NCBI GenBank assembly: GCA_945872065.1
Contig: CAMBYH010000003.1
Coordinates: forward strand, 1-64,000
From: Arsukibacterium tuosuense
GTDB taxonomy: Bacteria > Pseudomonadota > Gammaproteobacteria > Steroidobacterales > GCA-2729495
DNA length: 64,000 nt
Direction: 5' to 3'
In this document: piece by piece, positions 28,207 to 36,696 of the stretch
Layout: every line of letters starts with the position of its first letter
How positions within the stretch are numbered: position 1 is the first letter of the stretch
Position numbers and translations under genes: made by a program
Notes under the pieces: generated by a model
What the model saw: the letters and a program-made list of their open reading frames with translations, nothing else
Database searches by the model: none
Told to the model about the DNA's origin: nothing

Positions 28207-29411
28207 CCACTAAAGCCCTGCGAATGACTGATCAGAGCCTCGCCGGCAAGCGGGTGCTCATACGGGTCGATTTCAACGTGCCCGTGAAGAACGGGCGCGT
28301 CACCAGCGAGGCGCGGATTCTCGCCGCGTTGCCCACGATTCGCCTGGCTCTGCAGCGTGGCGCTGCAGTGATTCTGCTGTCGCACCTCGGGCGCCCGGCC
28401 GAGGGCCAGTTCGATCCGGATCTCTCCCTGCGACCCGTGGCGAACCGGCTCGCGGAGCTGCTCGGCCAGTCCGTGCCGCTGCTGCGGGACTGGCTTCAGG
28501 GTTTTGAGATCGCCGACGGTGAAGTGGTGCTGTGCGAGAACGTGCGTTTCAATACCGGCGAAAAGAAGAACTCGCCCGCGCTTGCGCGGCAGATGGCCAG
28601 ACTCTGCGATATCTTTGTCATGGATGCCTTTGGCACCGCCCACCGGGCGGAGGCCAGCACCCATGGCGTTGTGAAGTACGCACCTGTTGCCTGCGCCGGC
28701 CCGCTGCTGATGGCGGAGCTGGAGGCGCTCGAACGGGTACTCCGCAAGCCCGCCCGACCGGTCGTGGCCATCGTTGGGGGTTCCAAGGTCTCAACCAAGC
28801 TCAAAGTGCTGAAATCTCTCGCCCGGCAGGTAGATCAGCTGATCGTCGGTGGCGGGATTGCCAACACCTTCATCGCGGCAGCCGGGTACGCCGTTGGCAA
28901 GTCGCTTTACGAAAAGGAGCGGCTCGATGCAGCCCGACGACTCGCCGGCAAGGGGTTTCGGGCCTCCATTCCCCTGCCCACCGACGTGGTTGTGGCGAAG
29001 GCCCTGTCACCCAAGGCGGCGGCGTCCACCCGGTCGGTCGGCAAGGTGGGTCCGAACGACCTCATCCTCGACATCGGTCCCCGCACAGCAGAACTCTATG
29101 CCCGCCTCATCGCCCGGGCCGGGACGATCATCTGGAACGGCCCCGTCGGGGTCTTTGAGATAGACAAGTTTGGTCGCGGGACGAAACGGGTCGCCCAGGC
29201 CGTGGCCCAGGCCACTACCAGAGGGAAGGCCTTCAGCGTGGCGGGTGGCGGCGACACGCTGGCAGCGCTTGAGAAGTACGGGCTCACGGACCAGCTGTCC
29301 TACGTTTCCACGGGTGGTGGCGCGTTCCTGGAGTTCCTCGATGGCACCCTGCTGCCTGCCGTGGCCATATTGACTCAACGTGCGGCTCAGCGTGCGCGCA
29401 CCCGAAAGTGA
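28203..29411 (+). CDS. pgk: Phosphoglycerate kinase
   Basis: Seen: 402 residues from ATG 28203, which overlaps the gap stop (ATGA); an internal ATG at 28224 is an alternative start. [52 protein letters not shown] and GGGDTLAAL are all present, covering both substrate and nucleotide lobes. The C-terminal tail is slightly long and basic ([11 protein letters not shown]). Its end overlaps the GTG start of the glycerate kinase gene by 32 bases. Confidence 0.96.
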   Translation: MTTKALRMTDQSLAGKRVLIRVDFNVPVKNGRVTSEARILAALPTIRLALQRGAAVILLSHLGRPAEGQFDPDLSLRPVANRLAELLGQSVPLLRDWLQGFEIADGEVVLCENVRFNTGEKKNSPALARQMARLCDIFVMDAFGTAHRAEASTHGVVKYAPVACAGPLLMAELEALERVLRKPARPVVAIVGGSKVSTKLKVLKSLARQVDQLIVGGGIANTFIAAAGYAVGKSLYEKERLDAARRLAGKGFRASIPLPTDVVVAKALSPKAAASTRSVGKVGPNDLILDIGPRTAELYARLIARAGTIIWNGPVGVFEIDKFGRGTKRVAQAVAQATTRGKAFSVAGGGDTLAALEKYGLTDQLSYVSTGGGAFLEFLDGTLLPAVAILTQRAAQRARTRK

Positions 29412-30657
29412 GCTGCTAACCCGGCTCTTCCACGCCGGTCTCGCCGCGGTCGATCCCGCGCAGTGCCTGCCACCGTTTCTGCCCCCAACCCCCCCCGCTG
29501 GCCAGACGCTGGTGCTGGGTGCTGGCAAGGCGGCCGCCCGGATGGCGGCAACACTGGCAGCTCATCACGACGCATTCCATCTTGGGCCCCTGAGCGGCGC
29601 CGTGGTGACGCGCTATGGCCATGGTCTTAAGCCCGTTGAGCAGGCCGCAGGTATCGAGATCCTTGAAGCGGGGCATCCTGTCCCCGATGTGGCGAGTGTG
29701 GCGGCGGGTGTACGCATCCTCCAACTGGCCCGGGACTGCCGTCCCGCCGACCGTTGCATCGTGCTCTTGTCCGGTGGTGCGTCCGCACTGCTGGTGCAGC
29801 CTGTCCCTGGCGTAACGCTGGCCGACAAGCAGGGCCTGACGCGCAGCCTGCTGGACTCCGGGGCCAGCATTGCGGAGATCAACACCGTGCGCCGCAAGCT
29901 CTCGGCCATAAAGGGTGGCGGACTGGCCCGGCAGATCAGCGCCCGGGAGATCCTGCTGCTGGCCATCTCCGATGTACCGGGGGATGTGCTGGCTGATATC
30001 GGCTCCGGACCACTGTCTCCGGATCCAGCCACCCGGGCCGACGCCCGGGCGATCCTTGCCCGGTTCGCAATCCCGCTGCCGCCGGCTGTGGCTAAGGCCC
30101 TTGAGGACGCGGAGGAGGGCACGCCAGAGTCCCTGCCGCCAGTGACTGCCCAGATCGTCGCCAGCTCCGCGACGGCCGTGGCGGCCGCAGCCCGGGCCGC
30201 TGCAGCGGAAGGCTGGTCCACGCTGGTCCTGCCTGACGTGAGAGGACCAGCGCGGGACGCGGCGCTGAGCCACGCGGGGCTGATCCGGGAGCTCCAGGCG
30301 CGCCGACAGCGGACCGTGCTGATCTCCTGCGGCGAAACTACCGTCAGCGTGACGCACCCGGATAGCCGGGGTGGCCGCAACGGCGAGTATCTGCTGGCGC
30401 TGGCGCTAGCCCTGGGCGCCGAGGGTGGGGTGCACGCGCTGGCTGCTGATACCGATGGTATAGACGGCACTGGCGACAATGCGGGCGTGCGGCTTACCCC
30501 GGACACCCTCAGGCGCGCGGTTGCCGTGGGTCAGGATCCGGCAGGCCAGTTCGCGGCGCAACAAAGCTACGACTTCTTCGCGGGGCTTGGCGACCTCGTC
30601 ATCACGGGCCCCACCCGGACCAACGTCAACGACCTCCGCATTGCCCTGATCAGCTGA
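29380..30657 (+). CDS. Glycerate 2-kinase (MOFRL/DUF4147 family)
   Basis: Phosphorylates glycerate and feeds it into lower glycolysis. Seen: 425 residues from a GTG at 29380 (another GTG at 29395). [61 protein letters not shown] and [14 protein letters not shown] follow the GckA/TtuD family. Older databases call such proteins hydroxypyruvate reductases. Known: the product is usually 2-phosphoglycerate. It is inserted between pgk and pyk with tight spacing, so it is probably expressed with glycolysis. The physiological source of glycerate is not shown here. Confidence 0.9.
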   Translation: MRLSVRAPESELLTRLFHAGLAAVDPAQCLPPFLPPTPPAGQTLVLGAGKAAARMAATLAAHHDAFHLGPLSGAVVTRYGHGLKPVEQAAGIEILEAGHPVPDVASVAAGVRILQLARDCRPADRCIVLLSGGASALLVQPVPGVTLADKQGLTRSLLDSGASIAEINTVRRKLSAIKGGGLARQISAREILLLAISDVPGDVLADIGSGPLSPDPATRADARAILARFAIPLPPAVAKALEDAEEGTPESLPPVTAQIVASSATAVAAAARAAAAEGWSTLVLPDVRGPARDAALSHAGLIRELQARRQRTVLISCGETTVSVTHPDSRGGRNGEYLLALALALGAEGGVHALAADTDGIDGTGDNAGVRLTPDTLRRAVAVGQDPAGQFAAQQSYDFFAGLGDLVITGPTRTNVNDLRIALIS

Positions 30658-30719
30658 GGTCTGCATCGCGGCTGTGTGATAATGGCCACGGGTTTTGTTG
30701 TGCCGGTGGTGCGTTCGTC

Positions 30720-32153
30720 ATGCGCAGGACGAAGATCATTGCCACCCTCGGTCCCGCCACCGACGATCCCGTCACTCTCGGGAAACTAATCGCTGCGGGC
30801 GCCGACGTGGTGCGGATTAATTTTTCTCACGGCGGCGCCGGCGATCGCGAGCGGCGGGTTCGCATGGTTCGCGAGGCTGCCGATGCGGCAGGCAAGCACG
30901 TTGCAGTGCTGGGGGACCTCCAGGGTCCCAAGATCCGTATCCAGCGCTTTCGCGACGGCCCCGTGCAGCTTGTGGAGGGGCAGACTTTCATTCTGGATTC
31001 CGAGATGGACCCGGAGGGTGGATCCATCGAAGGGGTCGGCGTTGCCTACGCCCCCCTGAGCAAGGACGTCGGGCCGGGCGATGTGCTGCTGCTGGATGAT
31101 GGCTTCATCACGCTGACCGTCGAGCGGGTGGCGGGCACCCGCATCCACTGCAGCGTGACCCAGGGCGGGCGGCTGGCGGACAACAAGGGCATCAACAAGC
31201 AGGGCGGTGGCCTGTCGGCACCGGCGCTGACGGACAAGGACCGGGAAGACGTGCGGCGGGCGGCAGAGCTCGGCGTGGACTGGCTCGCGGTGTCCTTCGT
31301 GCGGCGAGCCGAAGACCTGCACGAGACCCGGGCGCTGCTGCGGGAGGCGGGCAGCAATGCCCACCTCGTGGCCAAGATCGAGCGGGCCGAAGCCCTGACC
31401 AACCTGGAAAGCATCATCGACGCGTCCGATGCCGTGATGGTGGCGCGGGGTGACCTGGGCGTCGAGATGGGCTACGCCGGCCTCACGGGCCTGCAGAAGA
31501 AGATCCTGAAGATGACGCGGCACCGGCACAAGGTGGCGATCACCGCCACCCAGATGCTGGAGTCGATGATTCACAGCCAGGTGCCCACCCGCGCCGAGGT
31601 GTCCGACATTGCGAACGCGGTGCTGGATGGTACTGACGCCGTGATGTTGTCGGCAGAGACGGCCGTGGGCGAGTATCCGGTGCGGGCCGTCGCCACCATG
31701 GCAGAAGTCTGCATCGGCGCTGAGAGCTATTACCTGACGCTCGGCCGGCCCAGCCACCGGAACGACGACCGGTTCCAGCGTTCCGACGAAGCCATCGCGA
31801 TGGCCGCGATGTACACAGCCAACCACCTGCCCGTGACGGCGATCATTGCCTTCACCGAGTCCGGCTCCACGCCTTTGTGGATGTCCCGTATTCGTTCAGA
31901 CATCCCGATCTTCGCCTTCACTCGCCACGAGGCAACGCGCCGGCGGGTGGTGATGTACCGGGGCGTGTATCCGGTGGCTTTCGACATCACGCACTCCGAT
32001 GTAGAGCAGACCTACCAGGAAGTCTTCCGGCTGCTGCTGGCCAAGGGCCACGTCCACGTGGACGACCTGGTTATCGTCACCAAGGGCGAACTGACCGGGG
32101 TGGCCGGCAAGACCAACGCTATGCAGATTTTGGCGGTGACGCAGGACAGCTGA
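30720..32153 (+). CDS. pyk: Pyruvate kinase
   Basis: Seen: 477 residues starting MRRTKIIATLGPATDD. NFSHG, GDLQGPKIR, the barrel motif KIERAEAL, MVARGDLGVEMG and ITATQMLESMI are intact, as are NAVLDGTDAVMLSAETAVG and a C-terminal regulatory domain ending VTGVAGKTNAMQI. It is last in the tkt-gap-pgk-glycerate kinase-pyk run, 62 bases after the kinase gene. ATP formation from phosphoenolpyruvate is the expected direction. Confidence 0.96.
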   Translation: MRRTKIIATLGPATDDPVTLGKLIAAGADVVRINFSHGGAGDRERRVRMVREAADAAGKHVAVLGDLQGPKIRIQRFRDGPVQLVEGQTFILDSEMDPEGGSIEGVGVAYAPLSKDVGPGDVLLLDDGFITLTVERVAGTRIHCSVTQGGRLADNKGINKQGGGLSAPALTDKDREDVRRAAELGVDWLAVSFVRRAEDLHETRALLREAGSNAHLVAKIERAEALTNLESIIDASDAVMVARGDLGVEMGYAGLTGLQKKILKMTRHRHKVAITATQMLESMIHSQVPTRAEVSDIANAVLDGTDAVMLSAETAVGEYPVRAVATMAEVCIGAESYYLTLGRPSHRNDDRFQRSDEAIAMAAMYTANHLPVTAIIAFTESGSTPLWMSRIRSDIPIFAFTRHEATRRRVVMYRGVYPVAFDITHSDVEQTYQEVFRLLLAKGHVHVDDLVIVTKGELTGVAGKTNAMQILAVTQDS

Positions 32154-32296
32154 GAGTGGCAATCAGGACGCTGGTTCATGCAAATGAAGAGGGGCCGCGT
32201 GTTGCCGAGCAAGAGCTGCTGGTCGTTCCCTGTCGTGGATGTAATTGACGATCCTCTGCAGATGTGGGGTTACTCCCGTCTTTGTTCGAGCCGGCA

Positions 32297-33048
32297 ATGA
32301 CGGCGATATCGCGATGTTGGTTAATTCTGTTGGCGGCACTCTCGGTGGCCTGCGCCCCACTGTCCGCAAAGCATGACGCACTGTCACAGCAGGAGAAGGA
32401 AGCACTGCAAGGCCGCCCAGTGGTCTTCGTGAGGCGGCTACTTCCTGCGTTCGAAATCTATAGCTCACTGGATATGGCTCTTCAGCTAGTTGGTGGATCG
32501 TTCGGGCTTGCAGCGCTTTGGGCATCGACTGGAGCGGTGCTGGCCGCGGGGCCGAGTCGAAGCACCGCGTTTCTGGCGGAGTATCAGTTGACCGATCCGG
32601 CGTATGGGGTTGCAGCGGTGTTGGGAAGGTCCCTTAGCCCACGCTACGGTTTGGTATTTGCCGGAATAAGCAACGACGTGGTGGAAAACTACGATGAGCA
32701 GGAGATCAGTCAGTCGCTGAAGGGACGAGCCAACTTTGCTCTGGATCTCAGGACTGCATACTGGGGCTAACGCTAAACCCTCTCGGCCTTAAGTATCGCT
32801 TTGGATACAGGGCCACCATGCATCTGATCGATACGGCATCGGGAGAGACGGTTACCTCCGGCACGTGCAAGTACGCGATGGACTCTTCAGAGGCCAGGAG
32901 CTGCGATGAGTTCACCGACGAAGATGCCGCTCTATTGCGGGAGGAAATTGGGCGTGCCATCAAATCCTGCGCAGCGGACCTGGACAACACGATGCTCAGC
33001 ACCCCGGTAGGCCCGCGACGCCCCCGCGGGGGTAACCGCAACCGGTAG
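32297..33048 (+). pseudogene. Frameshifted lipoprotein gene of unknown function
   Basis: Seen: from ATG 32297 the frame encodes a lipoprotein-type signal (LLAALSVACAP, lipidated Cys about residue 19) and runs to a TAA at 32768-32770. The reading then continues in another frame (LGLKYRFGYRATMHLIDTASGE to about 33048) with no start of its own until 32818. One extra G in the G4 tract at 32763-32766 would join the two halves into DLRTAYWGL and onward. The joined protein resembles uncharacterised lipoproteins with an ALIDT-type segment and a Cys-containing C terminus. It is either a real frameshift, a phase-variable tract or an assembly error. Confidence 0.65.
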
Positions 33049-33215
33049 GTTTCCGGCCTTGGTCCTGTCACTGGTAACCGCTACGCTCGCAGCGATAGCC
33101 TCAACTGGGCCCACCGACCAGTCCCTGACCAAGCAGTGAATAGCTACAGCCGCCGGGATCGACTGGGAAAGCTCGCCGCTATACTGCGCACGGGATCAAT
33201 TTCGGGCAGACAGAC

Positions 33216-33977
33216 ATGCGACAGATCGCGACGATGCGGGCTTTTCTCATGGCGTTGCTCCTCCTGGCGGGCAGCGCCCCAGCCGTGGCCGCAGGCGATC
33301 TCGTCCTCGTGGCCGGAGCCACCGGACGCACGGGCCAGCAACTGGTTCGAGAGCTGACTGCCGCGGGCTTCACGGTGCGGGCCCTGGTCCGGGACCCCGC
33401 CAGTGCCCGGAAGGTTCTCGGGGATGGCGTCGAGTACGCCACCGGCGATGTGCGTCAGAGACCCACTCTGGATGCTGCCCTGCAGGGCGTCCGCTACGCC
33501 ATCTCTGCCATCGGCGCCACCCGCAAGGATCCGGCGAACTCTCCCGAGTTCGTGGACTTCCAGGGCGTGCAGAATCTGGCGAACGCAGCCGCCGCCGCCA
33601 AAATCGCGCAGCTGGTCATCGTGTCCTCCGCCGGCGTGACCCAGAAAGATCACATGCTCAACAAGATGTTTGACAACGTTCTCCTATGGAAGGCCAAGGG
33701 CGAGGCGGCTGTCCGGGCCAGCGGGGTGCCCTACACGATCGTCCGGCCTGGTGGCCTCACAGACAAGCCCGGCGGCCAGAGCGGCGTGCGCCTGGAGCAG
33801 GGTGACCGGGGCACCGGCCTGATTCCCCGGGCCGACGTGGCCCGGGTGTGTGTGGCGGCCCTGCAATCGCCCGAGGCGCGGAACCGCACGTTTGAGGTGT
33901 ACAGCGCCCAGACACCACCCGACGTCGACTGGAACGCCGTGTTCGGCAAGCTGGCTGCTGACGGGCCGCAGTCATGA
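33216..33977 (+). CDS. NmrA/SDR-like NAD(P)-binding protein with a signal peptide
   Basis: Seen: 253 residues. An N-terminal signal-like stretch (MRAFLMALLLLAGSAPAVAAGD; cut near AVAA) precedes a complete Rossmann fold: VLVAGATGRTGQQLVREL, ALVRDPASAR, ISAIGATRKD and VSSAGVTQKDH, with VPYTIVRPGGLTD later. Start ATG 33216 or 33234. A TATACT at 33180-33185 could be its -10. Known: SDR-a5-type proteins act in the cytosol. Odd: export of a cofactor-binding enzyme is unusual. The ATG of the next gene overlaps its stop. Confidence 0.8.
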   Translation: MRQIATMRAFLMALLLLAGSAPAVAAGDLVLVAGATGRTGQQLVRELTAAGFTVRALVRDPASARKVLGDGVEYATGDVRQRPTLDAALQGVRYAISAIGATRKDPANSPEFVDFQGVQNLANAAAAAKIAQLVIVSSAGVTQKDHMLNKMFDNVLLWKAKGEAAVRASGVPYTIVRPGGLTDKPGGQSGVRLEQGDRGTGLIPRADVARVCVAALQSPEARNRTFEVYSAQTPPDVDWNAVFGKLAADGPQS

Positions 33978-35302
33978 GCGGTACTGCAAACAGCGCATCC
34001 CCACCGTCTCTCCTCGGGCAGTTGCTCGGCAAGACAGCGCGAATCGAACCCGGCGAAGTCAAGACCGTCGTCACGGCCTTCCTCCTGTTTTTCTGCGTGC
34101 TGGGCGGCTACTTCGCCGTGCGGCCGGTCCGCGAGACGGTCGGTACCATCCTGGGTTCCGATCGGGTCAGCGATCTCTACGTGGTCACGTGGATCGTGTC
34201 CTTGGCCGTGGTCCCGCTCTACGGCTGGGCCTGCACAAAATTCCGGCGCAGTGCGTTTCTACCCTGGATCTACGGCGTAGTCGCACTGTCGCTGGTCGGC
34301 GTCGGTGTCGCACTGGCCGCTGATGAAACCAATACCGTCGTGGCCCAGTTTTTCTACGTCTGGGTCAGCGTGATCAATCTCTTCATCGTCTCGGTGTTCT
34401 GGAGTTTCCTGCTGGAGATGTTCGACGCGAGCCAGACCAAGCGGTTGTTCGGCGTGATCGCGGCGGGCGGTACCACCGGGGCTCTCGTCGGTCCTCTGCT
34501 CACAGACTTGACCGTCACCTGGATTGGCAACCCCGGCGTTCTGTTCATGGGTGCCGGTTTCTTCGTCGTCGCCATTTTCTGTCAGCGCAGGTTGCTGGGC
34601 GTGTGGGCAGGTATGCCGATCGATCCCGCGGCACCCCGGGCCCCCGACCGGCCCATGGGCGGGAATCCGTTCTCCGGGTTCACGCTGGTGCTGAAGTCCC
34701 CGTACCTGCTCGGGATCGCCCTGTTCGTCATCCTCCTCGCTTCCGTAAACACCTTCCTGTACTTCGAGCAACTCCGCCTGGTCAGCGAGACCTTCACGGA
34801 CAACGAGCAGCGCACCCAGGTCTTTGCGCGGCTCGACTACATCGTGCAGGGCCTGACCGTGCTGCTGCAGCTCTTCGTCACCGGCCGGGTGGCCTCGAAA
34901 CTGGGGGTCGTGGCGCTCCTGACCATAGTGCCGGTGATCATGGTGGGCGGGTTCCTGAGCCTGGCGGCCGTGAACACCTTTGCGGTGCTGGCCGTGGTCT
35001 TTGTGATCCGGCGCGTGGGCGAATACGCGTTCATCCGGCCCGGCCGCGAGATGCTATTCAGCCTTGTGGACACAGAGACCAAGTACAAGGCGAAGAACCT
35101 GATTGACGTGCCGGTCTACCGGGGTGGCGATGCCCTCTCGGCCCAGCTGAAGACGGGGCTGGAAGCGGGCGGCCTCTCGATGGCCGGCGTGGCCGTGCTC
35201 GGTGCCGCACTCGCTGCCGCCTGGGCGCTGAACGGCTGGTGGCTCGGCCGCCGTCAGGCGACCGGTGGGGCTGCGCTGAAGGCTTCACCGCCACGACCGT
35301 AG
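33974..35302 (+). CDS. ATP/ADP translocase-like (NTP/NDP antiporter family) 12-TM membrane protein
   Basis: Seen: 442 residues. Hydrophobic segments fill most of the length, consistent with 12 membrane helices. FFCVLGGYFAVRPVRETVG near residues 38-56 is characteristic of this group, and GVIAAGGTTGALVGPLL follows. KTGLEAGG near the C terminus is also shared. Known: true members exchange host ATP in Rickettsia, Chlamydia and plastids; homologues in free-living bacteria have unproven substrates. It overlaps the exported SDR gene by four bases (ATGA). The TAG stop comes from a REP element. Confidence 0.78.
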   Translation: MSGTANSASPPSLLGQLLGKTARIEPGEVKTVVTAFLLFFCVLGGYFAVRPVRETVGTILGSDRVSDLYVVTWIVSLAVVPLYGWACTKFRRSAFLPWIYGVVALSLVGVGVALAADETNTVVAQFFYVWVSVINLFIVSVFWSFLLEMFDASQTKRLFGVIAAGGTTGALVGPLLTDLTVTWIGNPGVLFMGAGFFVVAIFCQRRLLGVWAGMPIDPAAPRAPDRPMGGNPFSGFTLVLKSPYLLGIALFVILLASVNTFLYFEQLRLVSETFTDNEQRTQVFARLDYIVQGLTVLLQLFVTGRVASKLGVVALLTIVPVIMVGGFLSLAAVNTFAVLAVVFVIRRVGEYAFIRPGREMLFSLVDTETKYKAKNLIDVPVYRGGDALSAQLKTGLEAGGLSMAGVAVLGAALAAAWALNGWWLGRRQATGGAALKASPPRP

Positions 35303-35320
35303 GAGCGGCTTTAGCCGCGA
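35299..35320 (+). repeat. REP-like palindromic repeat upstream of the toxin-antitoxin pair
   Basis: GTAGGAGCGGCTTTAGCCGC followed by GA, identical to copy 1 at 12874. TAG at 35300-35302 is the stop of the transporter gene. With the inverted copy at 35966-35987 it brackets the toxin-antitoxin genes. Confidence 0.85.
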
Positions 35321-35399
35321 TCCCCAGCCCGGCTTTTCTGGCGATATGCGCCGGATTCTGGGCATTGCCTGCTCCCGGACCGACGCGTAGATTCACCCC

Positions 35400-35636
35400 A
35401 TGGAGATCGACCTCAGCAAGCTTCTCGCGCTCTCCGCCGCGGAGCGGCTGGAGCTGGCAGAAATGCTGTGGCAAAGCGTTGGCTATCCCGCGGACATCGA
35501 CACACTGCCAATGCCTGCATGGCAGCAAGCTGAACTGGGCCGTCTCCTTGACGAGTACGACAGCGACGGGGACGACGGGCTACCGGCCGAAGGCGTCATG
35601 GCCGGAATTCGCCAGGAACTGTGGCCCGACGGCTGA
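35400..35636 (+). CDS. Putative addiction-module antitoxin (RelB-like, short helical)
   Basis: Seen: 78 residues, starting MEIDLSKLLALSAAERLELAEMLW with the LSxxERLELAExLW pattern of the short addiction-module component family. The C-terminal part is acidic (EYDSDGDDG), and a tail rich in Trp/Glu ends the protein. The toxin gene starts inside its last codons (overlap 35621-35636), the usual antitoxin-first order. Inferred: it binds and neutralises the toxin and probably represses the operon. No operator palindrome was confirmed. Confidence 0.82.
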   Translation: MEIDLSKLLALSAAERLELAEMLWQSVGYPADIDTLPMPAWQQAELGRLLDEYDSDGDDGLPAEGVMAGIRQELWPDG

Positions 35637-35950
35637 GTTTTCGCCGCCGTGTCAGAGGGCATCTAAAGGACGCTGCCAAATGGTATGAACAGCAGCGGCC
35701 TGGCCTCGGTAGGCGATTTCTCAAAGCAGTCGACGAAGTTCTGGAACTGATTCGTCAGGAGCCGCTGCGCTATAGCCCCGTCGGACGGGATACGAGGCGT
35801 GCGCTCGTCCGCCCATTTGCTTACTCAATCTTCTTCCGAATCAAGGACGATAAAGTGGTCGTGGTGGGGGTGCTCCACGACCACCGGGATCCATTCGAGC
35901 GGCAGCTCCTTCGGGAGGTCGGTCCGAGGTATTCGACACTGGCAGATTGA
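35621..35950 (+). CDS. RelE/ParE-family toxin
   Basis: Seen: 109 residues from a GTG overlapping the antitoxin gene. DAAKWYEQQRPGLGRRFLKAVDEVLELI is split here as DAAKWYEQQRPGLG and FLKAVDEVLELI, the ParE/RelE start pattern; RYSPVGRDTRRALVRPFAYSIFFRI follows in two parts, with the conserved arginines and FPY-like FAYSI, then VVVVGVLHDHRDP. Known: this family includes gyrase poisons (ParE) and ribosome-dependent RNases (RelE), and sequence alone does not separate them here. Inverted REPs lie on both sides of the pair. Confidence 0.85.
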   Translation: MARRLSFRRRVRGHLKDAAKWYEQQRPGLGRRFLKAVDEVLELIRQEPLRYSPVGRDTRRALVRPFAYSIFFRIKDDKVVVVGVLHDHRDPFERQLLREVGPRYSTLAD

Positions 35951-35965
35951 ATTGGGCGGAAAGCG

Positions 35966-35987
35966 TCGCGACTGAAGCCGCTCCTAC
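35966..35987 (-). repeat. REP-like palindromic repeat downstream of the toxin-antitoxin pair
   Basis: On the minus strand GTAGGAGCGGCTTCAGTCGC followed by GA, with one mismatch in the stem. It is not used as a stop codon. It lies 15 bases after the toxin stop and 32 bases from the end of the convergent peroxiredoxin gene. Confidence 0.8.
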
Positions 35988-36019
35988 GGAACGGGATCCC
36001 CTCGTCGGAGCGCAGCGCG

Positions 36020-36571
36020 TTAGCCGGGCTTCTTGGCTCCAAGAGCCTTCAGGTCCGCCAGCACTTCCTTTGAGTGGGCCGTGGGGTCCACCTTGTCGTA
36101 GTGCTTGGCGATCTTGCCGTCCGGCCCGATCAGGAACGACTGGCGCTTGGCAATCTTCATGATGCCGAGGTTGTTCATCACCCCGTAAGCTTCGGCCGTC
36201 TTGCCATCGATATCGGCCAGCAGCGGGAAGGGCAGGCTGTATTTTTCCGCGAACTTCTTTTGATCCTTGATCGCGTCGATGCTGACGCCGAGGATGGTGG
36301 CGCCGATTTCCTCGAAGGCAAAGATATTGTCGCGGAACTCACAGGCTTCCTTGGTACAGCCCGGGGTGTCGGCCTTGGGGTAGAAGTACAGGGCAACCCA
36401 CTTGCCCTTGAACTCGTCCAGCGTGCGCCAGTTGCCGTTCTGGTCCTGGAGCCGGAAGTCGGGAGCAATCTGGCCTGCGGCCGGCTGTGCCGCCCTGGCT
36501 GCGTTCAGCCAGCTGTAGCCAAGGCCAAGCACCAGGCCCAGGCCCGCAATGAGAACCACTTCACGCATCAT
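36020..36571 (-). CDS. Bcp/PrxQ-type peroxiredoxin with N-terminal signal or anchor
   Basis: Reduces peroxides through cysteine chemistry. Seen: 183 residues from ATG 36571, with a G/A-rich ribosome site upstream. The N terminus (VVLIAGLGLVLGLGYSWL) is a signal peptide or membrane anchor ending near AARAAQ. The Prx fold carries ADTPGCTKEACEF, with peroxidatic Cys72 and a second Cys77 five residues on, the PrxQ pattern. Inferred: it acts in the periplasm or at the membrane face. A longer frame from 36691 is unlikely. The gene is divergent from the patatin gene. Confidence 0.9.
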   Translation of the reverse strand: MMREVVLIAGLGLVLGLGYSWLNAARAAQPAAGQIAPDFRLQDQNGNWRTLDEFKGKWVALYFYPKADTPGCTKEACEFRDNIFAFEEIGATILGVSIDAIKDQKKFAEKYSLPFPLLADIDGKTAEAYGVMNNLGIMKIAKRQSFLIGPDGKIAKHYDKVDPTAHSKEVLADLKALGAKKPG

Positions 36572-36696
36572 GTCTGCCAGCTCCCTCGGTGACCGGGACG
36601 AGCATAGCATCGGGGTCGGATTGCTTGTGGCGACGATTCCGCTGTGACTATGATTCGCCGCATGGCAGCTGAGGGCGCTTCCGGGAAGCACGGGCT

